The notes: generated by a model from the letters alone, not told the origin. 42,462 bases of DNA from CAZPQN01 sp964588795 (GCA_964588795.1 CAZPQN010000020.1:1-42462); one strand, 5' to 3'; numbered from the stretch's first letter, positions 17,544 to 26,156 are shown. Translations and numbers: made by a program.

Positions 17544-19946
17544 TTGATTAATGCCCCGATGATCCAGTCCGCCCTGCGAAACGTATTGGAGCGCATGCCG
17601 ATGGTTTTCATCGCCATTGCTTACCTTCTCGGTCTGGTAACGGCCAGGTTGGTGCACATTTCTTATCTTATTTGGGTTTTGATCTTAGTCGCCGCGGTAC
17701 TTTTGGGGTGGTCTGGAGTCAGAGCGCGCTACGGAATCATAATCATTGGCTTGTGGCTTTGGCTATTGGGGGGTATGAATCATGCCCGTGTTGCCGATAC
17801 TAGTGGCTTTCATTTGACCAAATATCCATTCATTGACCTGCCAGACAGCCTCAGTGCGACCGTTACGAAAGCCGAAATTAACAATCGCGGCTATACCAAA
17901 TTGAGCTTGTCTGGAGTCAAAATCAAACGACCCGAATGGCAGGCCTGGCGGGGGAAAATGCTCCTGACCATCAAGGACGGCCGGAAGTGCTACTTGTATG
18001 GCGATCGGATAAAATTTTTCACAGTGGTTCGTCAGGCAGACCGTCCGCGCAATCCCGGTGAATTCGATTACCACCGCTATTTAGCCAATCACCATATCTA
18101 CGCTACAGGTTATATCGAGGACGATGTCTCGCTCCCGGTTGAGAGTCCCCGGCCGATTTCGCTGCGCCGCCTGGCTAACCGCACACGCTTGGCAATTGAA
18201 CAATTATTGGATCAATCGACCAGCGGAGAACAGAATGCAATTTTGAAGGCGTTAATCGTCGGTATGCGCGGCGAGGTCAGTGACGAAACCCTGCAAGCGT
18301 TTGTGGATACCGGAATAATCCATGTTTTAGCGGTTTCGGGAATGCACGTCGGTTATGTGACTTTGGTGCTGATAGTTATTCTCAATTTTTTACGCTTACC
18401 CAGGAAACCGAGGGCTATCCTGGCTGTCGCCGGATTGATTTTTTATGCGGCTTTAGTGAATATGAGTCCGTCGGTCACACGGGCGGTCTGCATGGCGTCG
18501 GTCATTCTGATCGCCCAAGCCTGGGAAAAACGAGTCAACGCGTACAATACCCTGGCTACCGCTGCCCTGTTGATAACGTTATTAGACCCGCTCCAATTCT
18601 TTGACCTTGGTTTTCAGCTCTCCTTTACTGCGGTATGGGCCATCGTGTTTGTGTATCGTCGCCTTGTGGCGCTGTTGCCAGAAAAATGGCACCCTTCGGC
18701 ATTCTCCTCGCCGCCGGCCAAAGCGGTCTACCAGTTGTTGCTCGTCTCGCTCTCGGCAATGTTAGGGACGATTCCACTGACGGTGTTCTATTTTCAGCGT
18801 ATTCCGCTGATTGCGCTCGTGGTGAATTTGGTTGCCGTGCCACTGGTGGGATTGATCGGAGCTTTAGGATTTTCGCAGGTGATTTTGGGAGCGCTCTGGC
18901 AAGGTTTCAATCTTGCTTACGGGGAAGTCCAGATGGTCTTGATCGGTTTTCTGATGCATACGGTAAAGTTCGCCTCCCGGATACCCATGGCCTATGTCAG
19001 TGTACCGGCAATTAGTCTCGGGAAAATGATTTTGGCGTACGGGCTATTGCTGATGGTAATGTATCTCGAGCGGCCAGTGATCCGTCGCCTGGCGCTGTAT
19101 GTGTTTTTAATCGGAGTGAACATCGGTGTTTGGGGCAAATTATTGAGGCCCCCTCTCCTGCGGGTGACAATGTTGGACGTCGGGCAGGGAGACGCGCTTT
19201 TCGTTACCTTGCCGAATGGTCGTAATCTGCTGATTGATTGCGGTGACAGGACCTATACCCGCGATGCCGGAGCGGCCACGATTAGTCCTTTTCTTAGAAG
19301 ACAGGGTGTCCGACGGATTGATTATTTGGTTTTGACTCACCCGCATAGTGATCACATCGGCGGGGCGCCGTTCCTGTTGCGCAATTTTACTGTTGGTTCA
19401 ATCTGGATGCCGGCTAAGCCCGCCAGCTCGAGGATTTATCAGGAAATCATGCATCTATGCGATTCGCTAAAGATTGAGATTGATACCTGCTTCGCGGGCG
19501 ATTACTTTTTAATGGCGGAATCGCTGGTGGTCCGCATATTGCATCCATCGCCTGTATTTATTGCCGGCAATCCCGTCGGCTATAATGATTATTCATTAGT
19601 GGTGAAAATCACCTACCGAAACTTTGACCTGCTTCTGTGTGGTGATGCCGAAGAAGGTGCCGAGAGGTATCTCAGGGGTTGGAACGGGTTCTTGGAATCC
19701 GAAATCATAAAGGTTCCACACCATGGAAGTTCCACTTCCTCGACCGCTGAATTTATTGACCTGGTCAAACCCCAACTCGCCTTGATTTCGGTGGGACGGC
19801 GGAATAAATTCAACCATCCGGCGGCACAGACGCTGGCCAGATATGCCTCCGCTTCGGCGAAAATCCATCGGACGGATGAAGAGCGGGCACTGATTATCGT
19901 TTCCGATGGACAGCGTTACCGAATTCGGCGCTGGGAGCACGATTAG
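17544..19946 (+). CDS. comEC: ComEC/Rec2-family DNA uptake channel
   Basis: 800 aa, the full length for ComEC. It contains N-terminal membrane helices with a DUF4131-like OB region (to about 230), the central competence domain with the hallmark VLAVSGMHVGYV and several helices (about 230-530), and a C-terminal metallo-beta-lactamase domain with the metal motif HPHSDH at 599-604. ComEC carries single-stranded DNA across the inner membrane in natural transformation, and the nuclease-like domain may degrade one strand. The start is uncertain: TTG at 17544, or ATG at 17559 or 17594. No other competence gene lies in the window. Confidence 0.94.
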   Translation: MINAPMIQSALRNVLERMPMVFIAIAYLLGLVTARLVHISYLIWVLILVAAVLLGWSGVRARYGIIIIGLWLWLLGGMNHARVADTSGFHLTKYPFIDLPDSLSATVTKAEINNRGYTKLSLSGVKIKRPEWQAWRGKMLLTIKDGRKCYLYGDRIKFFTVVRQADRPRNPGEFDYHRYLANHHIYATGYIEDDVSLPVESPRPISLRRLANRTRLAIEQLLDQSTSGEQNAILKALIVGMRGEVSDETLQAFVDTGIIHVLAVSGMHVGYVTLVLIVILNFLRLPRKPRAILAVAGLIFYAALVNMSPSVTRAVCMASVILIAQAWEKRVNAYNTLATAALLITLLDPLQFFDLGFQLSFTAVWAIVFVYRRLVALLPEKWHPSAFSSPPAKAVYQLLLVSLSAMLGTIPLTVFYFQRIPLIALVVNLVAVPLVGLIGALGFSQVILGALWQGFNLAYGEVQMVLIGFLMHTVKFASRIPMAYVSVPAISLGKMILAYGLLLMVMYLERPVIRRLALYVFLIGVNIGVWGKLLRPPLLRVTMLDVGQGDALFVTLPNGRNLLIDCGDRTYTRDAGAATISPFLRRQGVRRIDYLVLTHPHSDHIGGAPFLLRNFTVGSIWMPAKPASSRIYQEIMHLCDSLKIEIDTCFAGDYFLMAESLVVRILHPSPVFIAGNPVGYNDYSLVVKITYRNFDLLLCGDAEEGAERYLRGWNGFLESEIIKVPHHGSSTSSTAEFIDLVKPQLALISVGRRNKFNHPAAQTLARYASASAKIHRTDEERALIIVSDGQRYRIRRWEHD

Positions 19947-20000
19947 GTTCAGGATTACTGCTATTTGTTATCTCACTGACCGGCGTTAAATTCGCCCGGT

Positions 20001-21266
20001 ATGCAGATGAATGAATCGACAGGGAATCCGATGGAAGAACGGGCACAGAACGAGCAGGAATTTAACGAACCATTGACCATCTACACCGCCAAATGGGTCG
20101 TTCCCATCTCACGCCCGCCACTGGAAAATGGAGCCGTGGTGGTGAAAGGGGGCAAGATCGTTGAGGTTGATCATGTCCGCAATTTGTATACGAGTGAAAA
20201 GGAGAAGGTAATTGATTACGGGCAGGCGGTCATTTTTCCGGGAATGATCAATGTCCATACGCACCTCGAACAGCCACCGACAGAGGTACCGATTGCCGAT
20301 TTTGTCGACTATCAGGGCTTTCTGCGAGATTTTAATACCCACACGCCATTCGCCCAGCAACAGGCAATCGCCCGGACGAATATCGCAGAATGCATCAGGT
20401 GCGGAACCGTAGCCGTAGCCGATTTTAGTACCGGAGGTGCCGCCCTTGAGCCGCTACGGGAAAGCCACCTTTATACGCGCTTATTTTATGAGGTCACGGG
20501 GTTTAAAAATTTTTTAGCGGAGCAGCTCTGGCGTCGTTACCGGGAAAAACTCAAGGAACCAGAAGAGGATCATTACCTTACCGCTCATCTCGCCCCTTCG
20601 GCAGTATGGAATTTGTCACCGCAGTTGTTACGCGAGATTTGCCTGAGCGAACGTCATATTGCCATCCATATGGGAGTCATCGAAGCCGAGAATGAATTTA
20701 CCCTGACCGGCGAGGGACTATTGCGCCAGATGTTGATGGCAGGAGAGGATTTCGACTATGGGTGGAAGGTCCCCGGTCTGTCGGCCATGCAATATTTTTT
20801 CCGATCACATTTTTATGCCCGTCATAATATTCTGATCCACATGGTGTATGTTTCCAGTGCTGATCTTGATATTGCCAAGGAATTCGGGGTCAAAATCAAT
20901 ATTTGTCTCTGTCCGCGCAGTTCTCAGAAACTATCCGGTAGGTCCGCGCCGGTTAGCATGCTGTTGGAAAAAAATGTCAACTTGTGCCTGGGTACCGAGA
21001 GCCGGATTGTCGCCGGTGATTTAGATATTCGCCAGGAAATGATCAAGAGCATTGATTTGTATGGAATATCACCGGAAATGGCGTTAAAATTTGCCACGCT
21101 GAACGGCGCCTATGCCATCGGTTTTCATAAAGAGGTCGGCAGCCTCGAACCAGGCAAGACCGCGCACTGTTTAGTTATCAGTTGCGAAGGTCTTGGGGCT
21201 CAGGATCCCTTTGAAATGATCACCGGAGCCACTACTTTGCCCTACTGGCTGGATGCCGAAAAATAG
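20001..21266 (+). CDS. Amidohydrolase-superfamily protein, atypical active site
   Basis: 421 aa. It has the overall pattern of the chlorohydrolase/deaminase branch (SAH/MTA deaminase, aminofutalosine deaminase): a small N-terminal beta sandwich, then FPGMINVHTHLE with H86 and H88, H223 in IHMGVIEAENEF, H280 in ILIHMVYVSSADL, a CPRSSQKL segment, and LCLGTESR. Two positions depart from the family: the Glu expected three residues after H223 is V226, and the metal-binding Asp of LGTD is E333. Metal binding may persist, but the usual deamination chemistry is doubtful. The substrate is unknown. It stands 54 nt after comEC with its own weak start context. Confidence 0.82.
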   Translation: MQMNESTGNPMEERAQNEQEFNEPLTIYTAKWVVPISRPPLENGAVVVKGGKIVEVDHVRNLYTSEKEKVIDYGQAVIFPGMINVHTHLEQPPTEVPIADFVDYQGFLRDFNTHTPFAQQQAIARTNIAECIRCGTVAVADFSTGGAALEPLRESHLYTRLFYEVTGFKNFLAEQLWRRYREKLKEPEEDHYLTAHLAPSAVWNLSPQLLREICLSERHIAIHMGVIEAENEFTLTGEGLLRQMLMAGEDFDYGWKVPGLSAMQYFFRSHFYARHNILIHMVYVSSADLDIAKEFGVKINICLCPRSSQKLSGRSAPVSMLLEKNVNLCLGTESRIVAGDLDIRQEMIKSIDLYGISPEMALKFATLNGAYAIGFHKEVGSLEPGKTAHCLVISCEGLGAQDPFEMITGATTLPYWLDAEK

Positions 21267-21269
21267 CTA

Positions 21270-21298
21270 TTGACTTATTCAAAAAAAATGCTTATTAA
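21270..21298 (+). promoter_or_regulatory. Candidate sigma-70 promoter for the baeRF gene
   Basis: TTGACT at 21270-21275 and TATTAA at 21293-21298 with a 17-nt spacer, beginning just after the amidohydrolase stop. It would give a 5' leader of roughly 145 nt before the ATG at 21450. A small GACT-GGC-AGTC hairpin lies in that leader; I recognise no riboswitch. Confidence 0.4.
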
Positions 21299-21449
21299 TT
21301 AGGTGTGAGATTCAAGGACTGGCAGTCTCCGCAATCCAACTGGGAAAATCTTAGCGAAGGGGGAAAAATAGGCGTGTGCCCTGATTCCATGCTCCTGCCT
21401 TGTTACCATTGATACTGAATTAAAAGTCTATCAATTAGAAGGAGTCGTT

Positions 21450-22592
21450 ATGATCAGAACCAAAATACTTAAGGATTTAGTCCAGCACCCCGGTTATGCT
21501 TTTCCGGTTACCAGCGCTTACTTCACGTTCGATTACGTCGCAGGTAATCGCAAACACCACCTGGTAGAAATCAAGAAACAAATCCGCTATAAAAAGGATA
21601 CGACTTATTTTAAACAGCTCAATCCTGCTGAGCAGGATTCGGTGCTCCGCGATTTTGATAAAATTCTGGCCTGGTACAGCGATGGGCTGAATCCTGCCGA
21701 AGCCAGCAGTTCGATTTGTTTTACGTCCAGCGGGGCAGGATTATGGCAGACGCTGAACTTCAAGCGTCCCTTGGCCGTGGAAGACCTGGTCATTCAACCG
21801 CTCCCATACATCAGACCGCTGGTTACCATGTTCAGCGTTCACCGCGCCTATATCGTCGTCTTGATTGATAAAATTAAAGCCCGCGTTTTTGCATCGCGTT
21901 TGGGAGAATTCACCGAATTGTATCATATAGAAGATAACGCCCCCGGCTCGATTAAAGTCGGAGGTTTTGGCGGGCGTCAGGAGCGCCGCGTGGAGCGCAA
22001 TATTCATCAGGCGGTCATTCAGCATTACAAAATGGTCGCCCAAAAAATTCTTGAAATCGATCAGAAAAATGGATTCGAATGGATCGTTCTCGGCGGACGC
22101 AAAGACGTAATTGCCGAATTCAGCAAGTACCTGCATACCTATGTCAAAGCCAAAGTCAGCGGGCAGGTAGAGACTGAACCCAACGCACCCCTGAGTGAAG
22201 TATTGGAAAAAGTCAAGACTCTGGAAAACCAGACCCGCGGTTTCTATGAACAACGCCTATTGCAGGATTTCACCGAGAAAAAGGTAGGCGGCCGAGCGGT
22301 GGATGGGTTGCCCGCTGTGCTCACAAAGATTCAGGAAAACAGTGTCGAAAGCCTGTTGGTGCAGGAAGATTTCAAAATCAAAGGCGTTTTTTGCCGCCAG
22401 TGTCATTTTTTAGCGATTAATCCGGCCGCGGGTTGCCCCCATGGCTGTGGACTCCTGGAGCGGACTAATGATCTGGTCGAGCAAATTCTGCATTTAGCAT
22501 TGCGGCAGGGTGTCGTAGTGCAAGTCGTGAAAAATGCCATGGAAGCTGAGGGGAAAATCGCCGCGCTATTGCGTTTTCCTATCGGAGGATAA
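21450..22592 (+). CDS. baeRF family protein (bacterial eRF1/Pelota-like release factor homologue)
   Basis: 380 aa. The layout matches the bacterial archaeo-eukaryotic release-factor (baeRF/bact_eRF1) superfamily: an N-terminal domain, a central Rossmann-like domain with IVVLIDKIKARVFASRLGEF, then the catalytic-loop-like GGFGGRQERRVERNIHQ (residues 171-187, equivalent in place to the GGQ loop) and a C-terminal L7Ae-like domain (EWIVLGGRKDVIAEFSKYL). A likely zinc knuckle C315-x2-C318 ... C329-x3-C333 is near the end. Members are proposed to act on stalled ribosomes or peptidyl-tRNA; this is not shown here. AAGGAG lies 5 nt before the ATG. Own promoter upstream and a hairpin directly downstream suggest a single-gene unit. 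Confidence 0.78.
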   Translation: MIRTKILKDLVQHPGYAFPVTSAYFTFDYVAGNRKHHLVEIKKQIRYKKDTTYFKQLNPAEQDSVLRDFDKILAWYSDGLNPAEASSSICFTSSGAGLWQTLNFKRPLAVEDLVIQPLPYIRPLVTMFSVHRAYIVVLIDKIKARVFASRLGEFTELYHIEDNAPGSIKVGGFGGRQERRVERNIHQAVIQHYKMVAQKILEIDQKNGFEWIVLGGRKDVIAEFSKYLHTYVKAKVSGQVETEPNAPLSEVLEKVKTLENQTRGFYEQRLLQDFTEKKVGGRAVDGLPAVLTKIQENSVESLLVQEDFKIKGVFCRQCHFLAINPAAGCPHGCGLLERTNDLVEQILHLALRQGVVVQVVKNAMEAEGKIAALLRFPIGG

Positions 22593-22593
22593 A

Positions 22594-22638
22594 GAACGAT
22601 AGCCTGCACAGGTGGGGCAATTATTGCCGTAATCGTTC
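22594..22638 (+). terminator. Hairpin after baeRF, possible terminator
   Basis: GAACGAT (22594-22600) and ATCGTTC (22632-22638) pair perfectly over 7 bp and enclose a second small hairpin GGCAA-TTA-TTGCC. The structure starts 2 nt after the stop codon. It is followed by an A-rich rather than T-rich stretch, so intrinsic termination is uncertain; 3'-end protection is an alternative. Confidence 0.35.
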
Positions 22639-22690
22639 AATTAAAAAATTAAGTATTTGCGCTAACTCGCTAATCTACATAAAATTTTAC

Positions 22691-22720
22691 TTGACATTAT
22701 GCATGCAATGAATATATATT
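22691..22720 (+). promoter_or_regulatory. Sigma-70-type promoter of the motor-related operon
   Basis: A perfect -35 TTGACA at 22691-22696 is followed by a -10 TATATA (22713-22718, spacer 16) or TATATT (22715-22720, spacer 18). The surrounding DNA is A/T-rich. It lies about 70 nt before the lipoprotein ATG at 22790 and is the best promoter match I found in the window. Confidence 0.6.
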
Positions 22721-22789
22721 CTATACGGATGCAACGCTGAAGTGTCACAATGAACAACCAAGACACTAAATATCTTAAGGGTCGGGATT

Positions 22790-23746
22790 ATGAAAGCCAA
22801 ACATTTTTACATTTTCCTTTTTCTCGTCATCGCTTTAGCCGGGTGTAGTCTTTTCAAGGGAAAGACTAAGGATAAAGCCGAACCGGTAAGCACTCCCCAA
22901 AAGAGCGAAAGCGCCACTACCGTGACGCCCAAAGCGAGTGTGGATAAAACCAGTTCCTCGGTCAGCCCCGCCGTACGCGAAGTACCGCCAGCCCCGCAAC
23001 AGGCGACCGCAGCCGATCAAAACTATGTGATCAATGAGCTGACCTTCGAGGTGAAAAAATTAGCCGCGGAGCTGAAGCACCTGCAATCCGCCATGCAGGA
23101 AATGCAGGCGAAAAATCAGATGTGGGCCAATCCGCTTTCGATTTACGACAAGGAAATCATTCTGGAAAACGGCGGCTCAATTTATGGTAAGATTATCTAC
23201 CAGGACGAAAAAATAGTCAAGGTGGAAACGCTGATCGGCTATCTGATTGTCGAGAAACCGCAAATTGTACGCGTCGTTACCAATGTCACCGAGAAACCAG
23301 CTGAACAATACGTTCCGGCTGAAATCGCGACCGACATCAAAGACAGCGCCCCGCTGCCGGCGTCCACCTATGTCTCGAAGGCGGCCGAACCAGCTACCAT
23401 TACCGAATCGGTCAGCCGCAATGCCAACTGCGTACTGGTGGGTAATATTAAGGAGCGTAAAGATCGCACCGGCAATACGATTTTTTCCGGTGAAGTGAAA
23501 AATATCGGCAACCGACGGGCGGATTTCGTGAAGGTCAATTTCATATTCCGCAAGAACTGGAGTGGAGATACCGAAACGCGCACGACCTTTGTGGAAGGTT
23601 CCTATTATACTTTCGAAGGTTCCGGCATTACCAGCAATAATTCTCTGCTACCCGGGGCGAGCGGGAATTTCGAGCTAGTGGTACCGAAAAATTTCGGGAC
23701 ATTTATTGGCTATTCCTATAACATTGACTGGGAGCAATATCAGTGA
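22790..23746 (+). CDS. Lipoprotein with FxLYD-like domain, first gene of motor-related operon
   Basis: 318 aa. The signal ends in a canonical lipobox LAGC. A Lys/Ser/Thr/Pro-rich spacer (about 25-75) and a short coiled coil (about 80-110) are followed by a small beta segment (IILENGGSIYGKIIYQDEKI) seen in many FCB-type envelope proteins. The C-terminal domain (about 205-318) resembles FxLYD: KNIGNRRADFVKVNFIF, then a long Gly/Ser-rich loop and PGASGNFELVVP. It is probably anchored in the inner or outer membrane facing the periplasm. The stop overlaps the GTG start of the next gene. It is likely an envelope partner of the downstream stator/rotor proteins, by context only. Confidence 0.75.
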   Translation: MKAKHFYIFLFLVIALAGCSLFKGKTKDKAEPVSTPQKSESATTVTPKASVDKTSSSVSPAVREVPPAPQQATAADQNYVINELTFEVKKLAAELKHLQSAMQEMQAKNQMWANPLSIYDKEIILENGGSIYGKIIYQDEKIVKVETLIGYLIVEKPQIVRVVTNVTEKPAEQYVPAEIATDIKDSAPLPASTYVSKAAEPATITESVSRNANCVLVGNIKERKDRTGNTIFSGEVKNIGNRRADFVKVNFIFRKNWSGDTETRTTFVEGSYYTFEGSGITSNNSLLPGASGNFELVVPKNFGTFIGYSYNIDWEQYQ

Positions 23747-24519
23747 CAAAAGCGCTTGCGAGTCGAGCATCTCTGATGCTCCTGCTGATGGCCGGGTTAT
23801 TATTAGCACAAAAGCAGGAAGCCAATCTGCCGCCACCGGAAGCCCGCAAAATGATTGACCAGAAGGATGTCCAGATTCATAATTTGCGCCAGGAACTGGA
23901 GTATGTTAAAAGTGAGTTGCAGAATCTCCAGAATTTCAATACCCGCCTGCTGGATTCCCTGCGGGTGAAAAGCGATTCCCTGAGCGGTCAGAAGGTTCCG
24001 GAAGAAAATGAGAATCTACGGGTCTTTCATCGCACTATCGAGGATGATCGCAAGTTAGCCAATGACATCATCGCCGATATTCAGGGCAACAAACCGACTC
24101 CTGACCAGCCCCCAGCCACCGCTGTCAGGGTGGAAGATGATTCTGAATTCAGGAGTAAATATAACGAAGCCCTGAACCAGTACTTTGACGGGCAGTTCGT
24201 GCAGAGTCAGAAAAATTTCCAGAAGCTGCTGTTAGTCCGGCAGGATCATCCTCTTTCCGATAATTGTCAGTATTGGGCGGGTGAGTGTTTTTATTCCCTG
24301 GAAAAATATATGGATGCGATCGACGCTTTCCGCAAGGTCAGGCAGTTAGGGGATGGCAATAAAGCCGATGCCGCACAATATAAAATCGGACTCAGCTATC
24401 TTAAACTCGGGCGTCGCCCCGAAGCCCTGGCCGCTTTCCGGGATCTGGAAAAAAATTTCCCCCGCAGTGAGCTGGTCGGCAAGGCACGCGAGTATTTTAC
24501 CAATCAGGAAAAATTTTGA
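23743..24519 (+). CDS. CpoB/YbgF-like periplasmic coiled-coil TPR protein
   Basis: 258 aa, GTG start overlapping the previous stop (GTGA). The signal peptide ends near LLLAQ. A coiled coil (about residues 40-85, ELEYVKSELQNLQNFN) precedes tetratricopeptide repeats at about 140-255 (YNEALNQYFDGQFVQSQKNF; YWAGECFYSLEKYMDAIDAF; YKIGLSYLKLGRRPEALAAF), the CpoB/YbgF layout. Classical CpoB works with Tol-Pal, but no tolA/B/Q/R or pal is here; the adjacent proton-channel genes are motA/motB instead. It may therefore connect a MotAB-type stator to the periplasm. Confidence 0.8.
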   Translation: MTKALASRASLMLLLMAGLLLAQKQEANLPPPEARKMIDQKDVQIHNLRQELEYVKSELQNLQNFNTRLLDSLRVKSDSLSGQKVPEENENLRVFHRTIEDDRKLANDIIADIQGNKPTPDQPPATAVRVEDDSEFRSKYNEALNQYFDGQFVQSQKNFQKLLLVRQDHPLSDNCQYWAGECFYSLEKYMDAIDAFRKVRQLGDGNKADAAQYKIGLSYLKLGRRPEALAAFRDLEKNFPRSELVGKAREYFTNQEKF

Positions 24520-24619
24520 AGGACCAATTAGGCTTCTGTAAGTTTGAACGTACTTATTTAGCGCCTTGTTATGGTGGCTACCACGATGCAGATTTACTTG
24601 GGATAAGAATAGAGCCGGC

Positions 24620-24698
24620 GAGGGAGTCTACCCCCCTTCAAGGTTATGGCGTTGCTAATCCAAGCATGGTTCGACATCTGAACCAGTTAGACTCCCTC
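24620..24698 (+). other. Structured intergenic element between CpoB-like and barrel/TPR genes
   Basis: The 283-nt gap 24520-24802 holds a perfect 11-bp inverted repeat, GAGGGAGTCTA at 24620-24630 and TAGACTCCCTC at 24688-24698. Inside its loop a second perfect stem TGGTTC (24667-24672) / GAACCA (24680-24685) closes a 7-nt loop, and GGTTA/TAATCC (24642-24661) could form a third, bulged stem. Upstream, GTGG-CTA-CCAC (24574-24584) is another small hairpin. This looks like a folded RNA, an attenuator or a processing site within the operon. A 96-codon open frame spans the gap but its codon use is unlike the neighbours. No known RNA family was recognised. Confidence 0.45.
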
Positions 24699-24802
24699 CT
24701 TTCGGCTTCTTTGCATGGTTGTCGCCTGCCAGACAGCTCGCCCCGGACCATTTCCCAGGTTCTATTTACAGAGGCGGAATACTATAAACGGAGTCAGCCT
24801 GA

Positions 24803-26143
24803 ATGATTAGAGTATTAAAAATTGCAGGGATAATTTTGCTCGTCTGTGGACTGGCCGCGACGGAACAGGTGACGAGGCTGTCTTTCGCCAAGCCCGGTTA
24901 CATGATGAAAATTCCGATCAGCAGTATTTACCGGACCACGTATGTTTTCCGTACTGGTTTTGCCACTGATATCTATGGGTTCGGCGATACCCTGATTGCC
25001 AAAGGTGTCTTCTTCGAATCCGACCTGACCCCCACTTTTAAAATCGGGCTCACGTCGGTGCAGGGAGTGACCGGTGAACGCCCGGTGGAATTCGGACTGC
25101 ATTTTCAAAAGCGGCTCTTTACCTACGGCGACATCAGTTTTTCCACGGGTATTCATGACTTGGTGATTCGCCAGGGTGAAAAGAACCTGAATATTGATAC
25201 AAAGACGTTGTCGATTTTTGGGATTATCAGCAACGAAAAACAGTTTGAAAACAGCAGTCTATTCACCTACATGGGCTTTGGCACCGGCGGGCTGGCGACG
25301 GCTTTTGGGGATGATTCAAGCACGACGGCCGGGGTATTTGCCGGAATGCTTTTGCATACCAACATCATGAAGGAGCGCGGTGGCGTTGATTTTATCGGTG
25401 AATTTGACGGTGGCGGCCTGAACTTTGGCACCCGCATTCCGCTAACGCGCGATTACAATTTGAGCCTGGGCGTCAATAATATCACTTTCCTGTATAACTT
25501 CGGGCAGGAAAATTTCACCGCCACCAAAGCGGACGAGCGTCCGAGTATTGCTTTTGGCCTCGATTTCCGGATTCCACGCCTGAAACCCGAAGCTACCAAG
25601 CGGCGTGTGCTGGAGGGTATGGTGGACGAAGGTTCCAAGATGATCCTCGACCTGGAAGAGCAATTTGCTGCCAAGCTGGACTCGACCCTCAAAGCCGCCG
25701 ATTTCGAAATTGCCAAACTGCGCGATTCCCTGAAAGTGTACGAATCGGAAATCAAGTACCTCAACAGCCAGGTCATGCAGTTGAAGCAAAGAAATGCGGT
25801 ACTCGAAGATTCGGTGCGCTCGATCAAGCTTGCCAAACACGCCATGGAGCGTAACATCAATCTGGCTTTGAAATATCTATCCAATTCTCTGCGTTATTTC
25901 TACACTGGCGAATACCGCGAAGCGCTGAAAGAAGTGGAAGCCGCGATTGAGCTCAATCCTAATCTGGCCCTGGCTTACGCGCGGCGGGGTTCAATTTATT
26001 ACAAGTTAGGTGACATTGACCGGGCGACCATCAACTGGAATTTGGCCTTGAAAATTGATCCTGAATACGATGATGTACGCAATATTTTAAGGGCGATGAG
26101 TGAAAGCCGACTGCGCGGTAGCGGAATGGAGAAAAAGGAATAA
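24803..26143 (+). CDS. Predicted outer-membrane beta-barrel protein with coiled coil and C-terminal TPRs
   Basis: 446 aa. The signal peptide ends near GLAATEQ. Residues about 25-260 are alternating Gly/aromatic strands (FGLHFQKRLFTYGDISFSTG; LFTYMGFGTGGLATAFG; LSLGVNNITFLYNFG), the pattern of an outer-membrane or YjbH-like barrel. Residues about 275-350 form a heptad-like coiled coil (KSLRDSLK-type repeats ending LKQRNAVLEDSVRS), and about 355-435 hold two TPRs (YFYTGEYREALKEVEAAIELNP; YYKLGDIDRATINWNLALKIDP). GGAG lies 9 nt before the ATG. It sits 13 nt upstream of motA, so it is a good candidate for the part that links the motor to the outer membrane. Exact barrel topology is not established. 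Confidence 0.72.
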   Translation: MIRVLKIAGIILLVCGLAATEQVTRLSFAKPGYMMKIPISSIYRTTYVFRTGFATDIYGFGDTLIAKGVFFESDLTPTFKIGLTSVQGVTGERPVEFGLHFQKRLFTYGDISFSTGIHDLVIRQGEKNLNIDTKTLSIFGIISNEKQFENSSLFTYMGFGTGGLATAFGDDSSTTAGVFAGMLLHTNIMKERGGVDFIGEFDGGGLNFGTRIPLTRDYNLSLGVNNITFLYNFGQENFTATKADERPSIAFGLDFRIPRLKPEATKRRVLEGMVDEGSKMILDLEEQFAAKLDSTLKAADFEIAKLRDSLKVYESEIKYLNSQVMQLKQRNAVLEDSVRSIKLAKHAMERNINLALKYLSNSLRYFYTGEYREALKEVEAAIELNPNLALAYARRGSIYYKLGDIDRATINWNLALKIDPEYDDVRNILRAMSESRLRGSGMEKKE

Positions 26144-26156
26144 AGGAAACTGATTT

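Noticed and set aside
24620..24698. Hammerhead-type ribozyme or tRNA in the structured spacer
   Set aside because: The hammerhead core CUGAUGA/GAAA is missing, and the 7-nt-loop hairpin lacks the TTCGA loop of a T-arm.
24516..24806. 96-codon open frame across the spacer (TTG start with AGGA, ATGA overlap with the next gene)
   Set aside because: Start context is fair, but codon use (ATA, AGA, AGG) and residue composition differ from neighbours, and the DNA is rich in perfect inverted repeats. Treated as non-coding unless conserved elsewhere.
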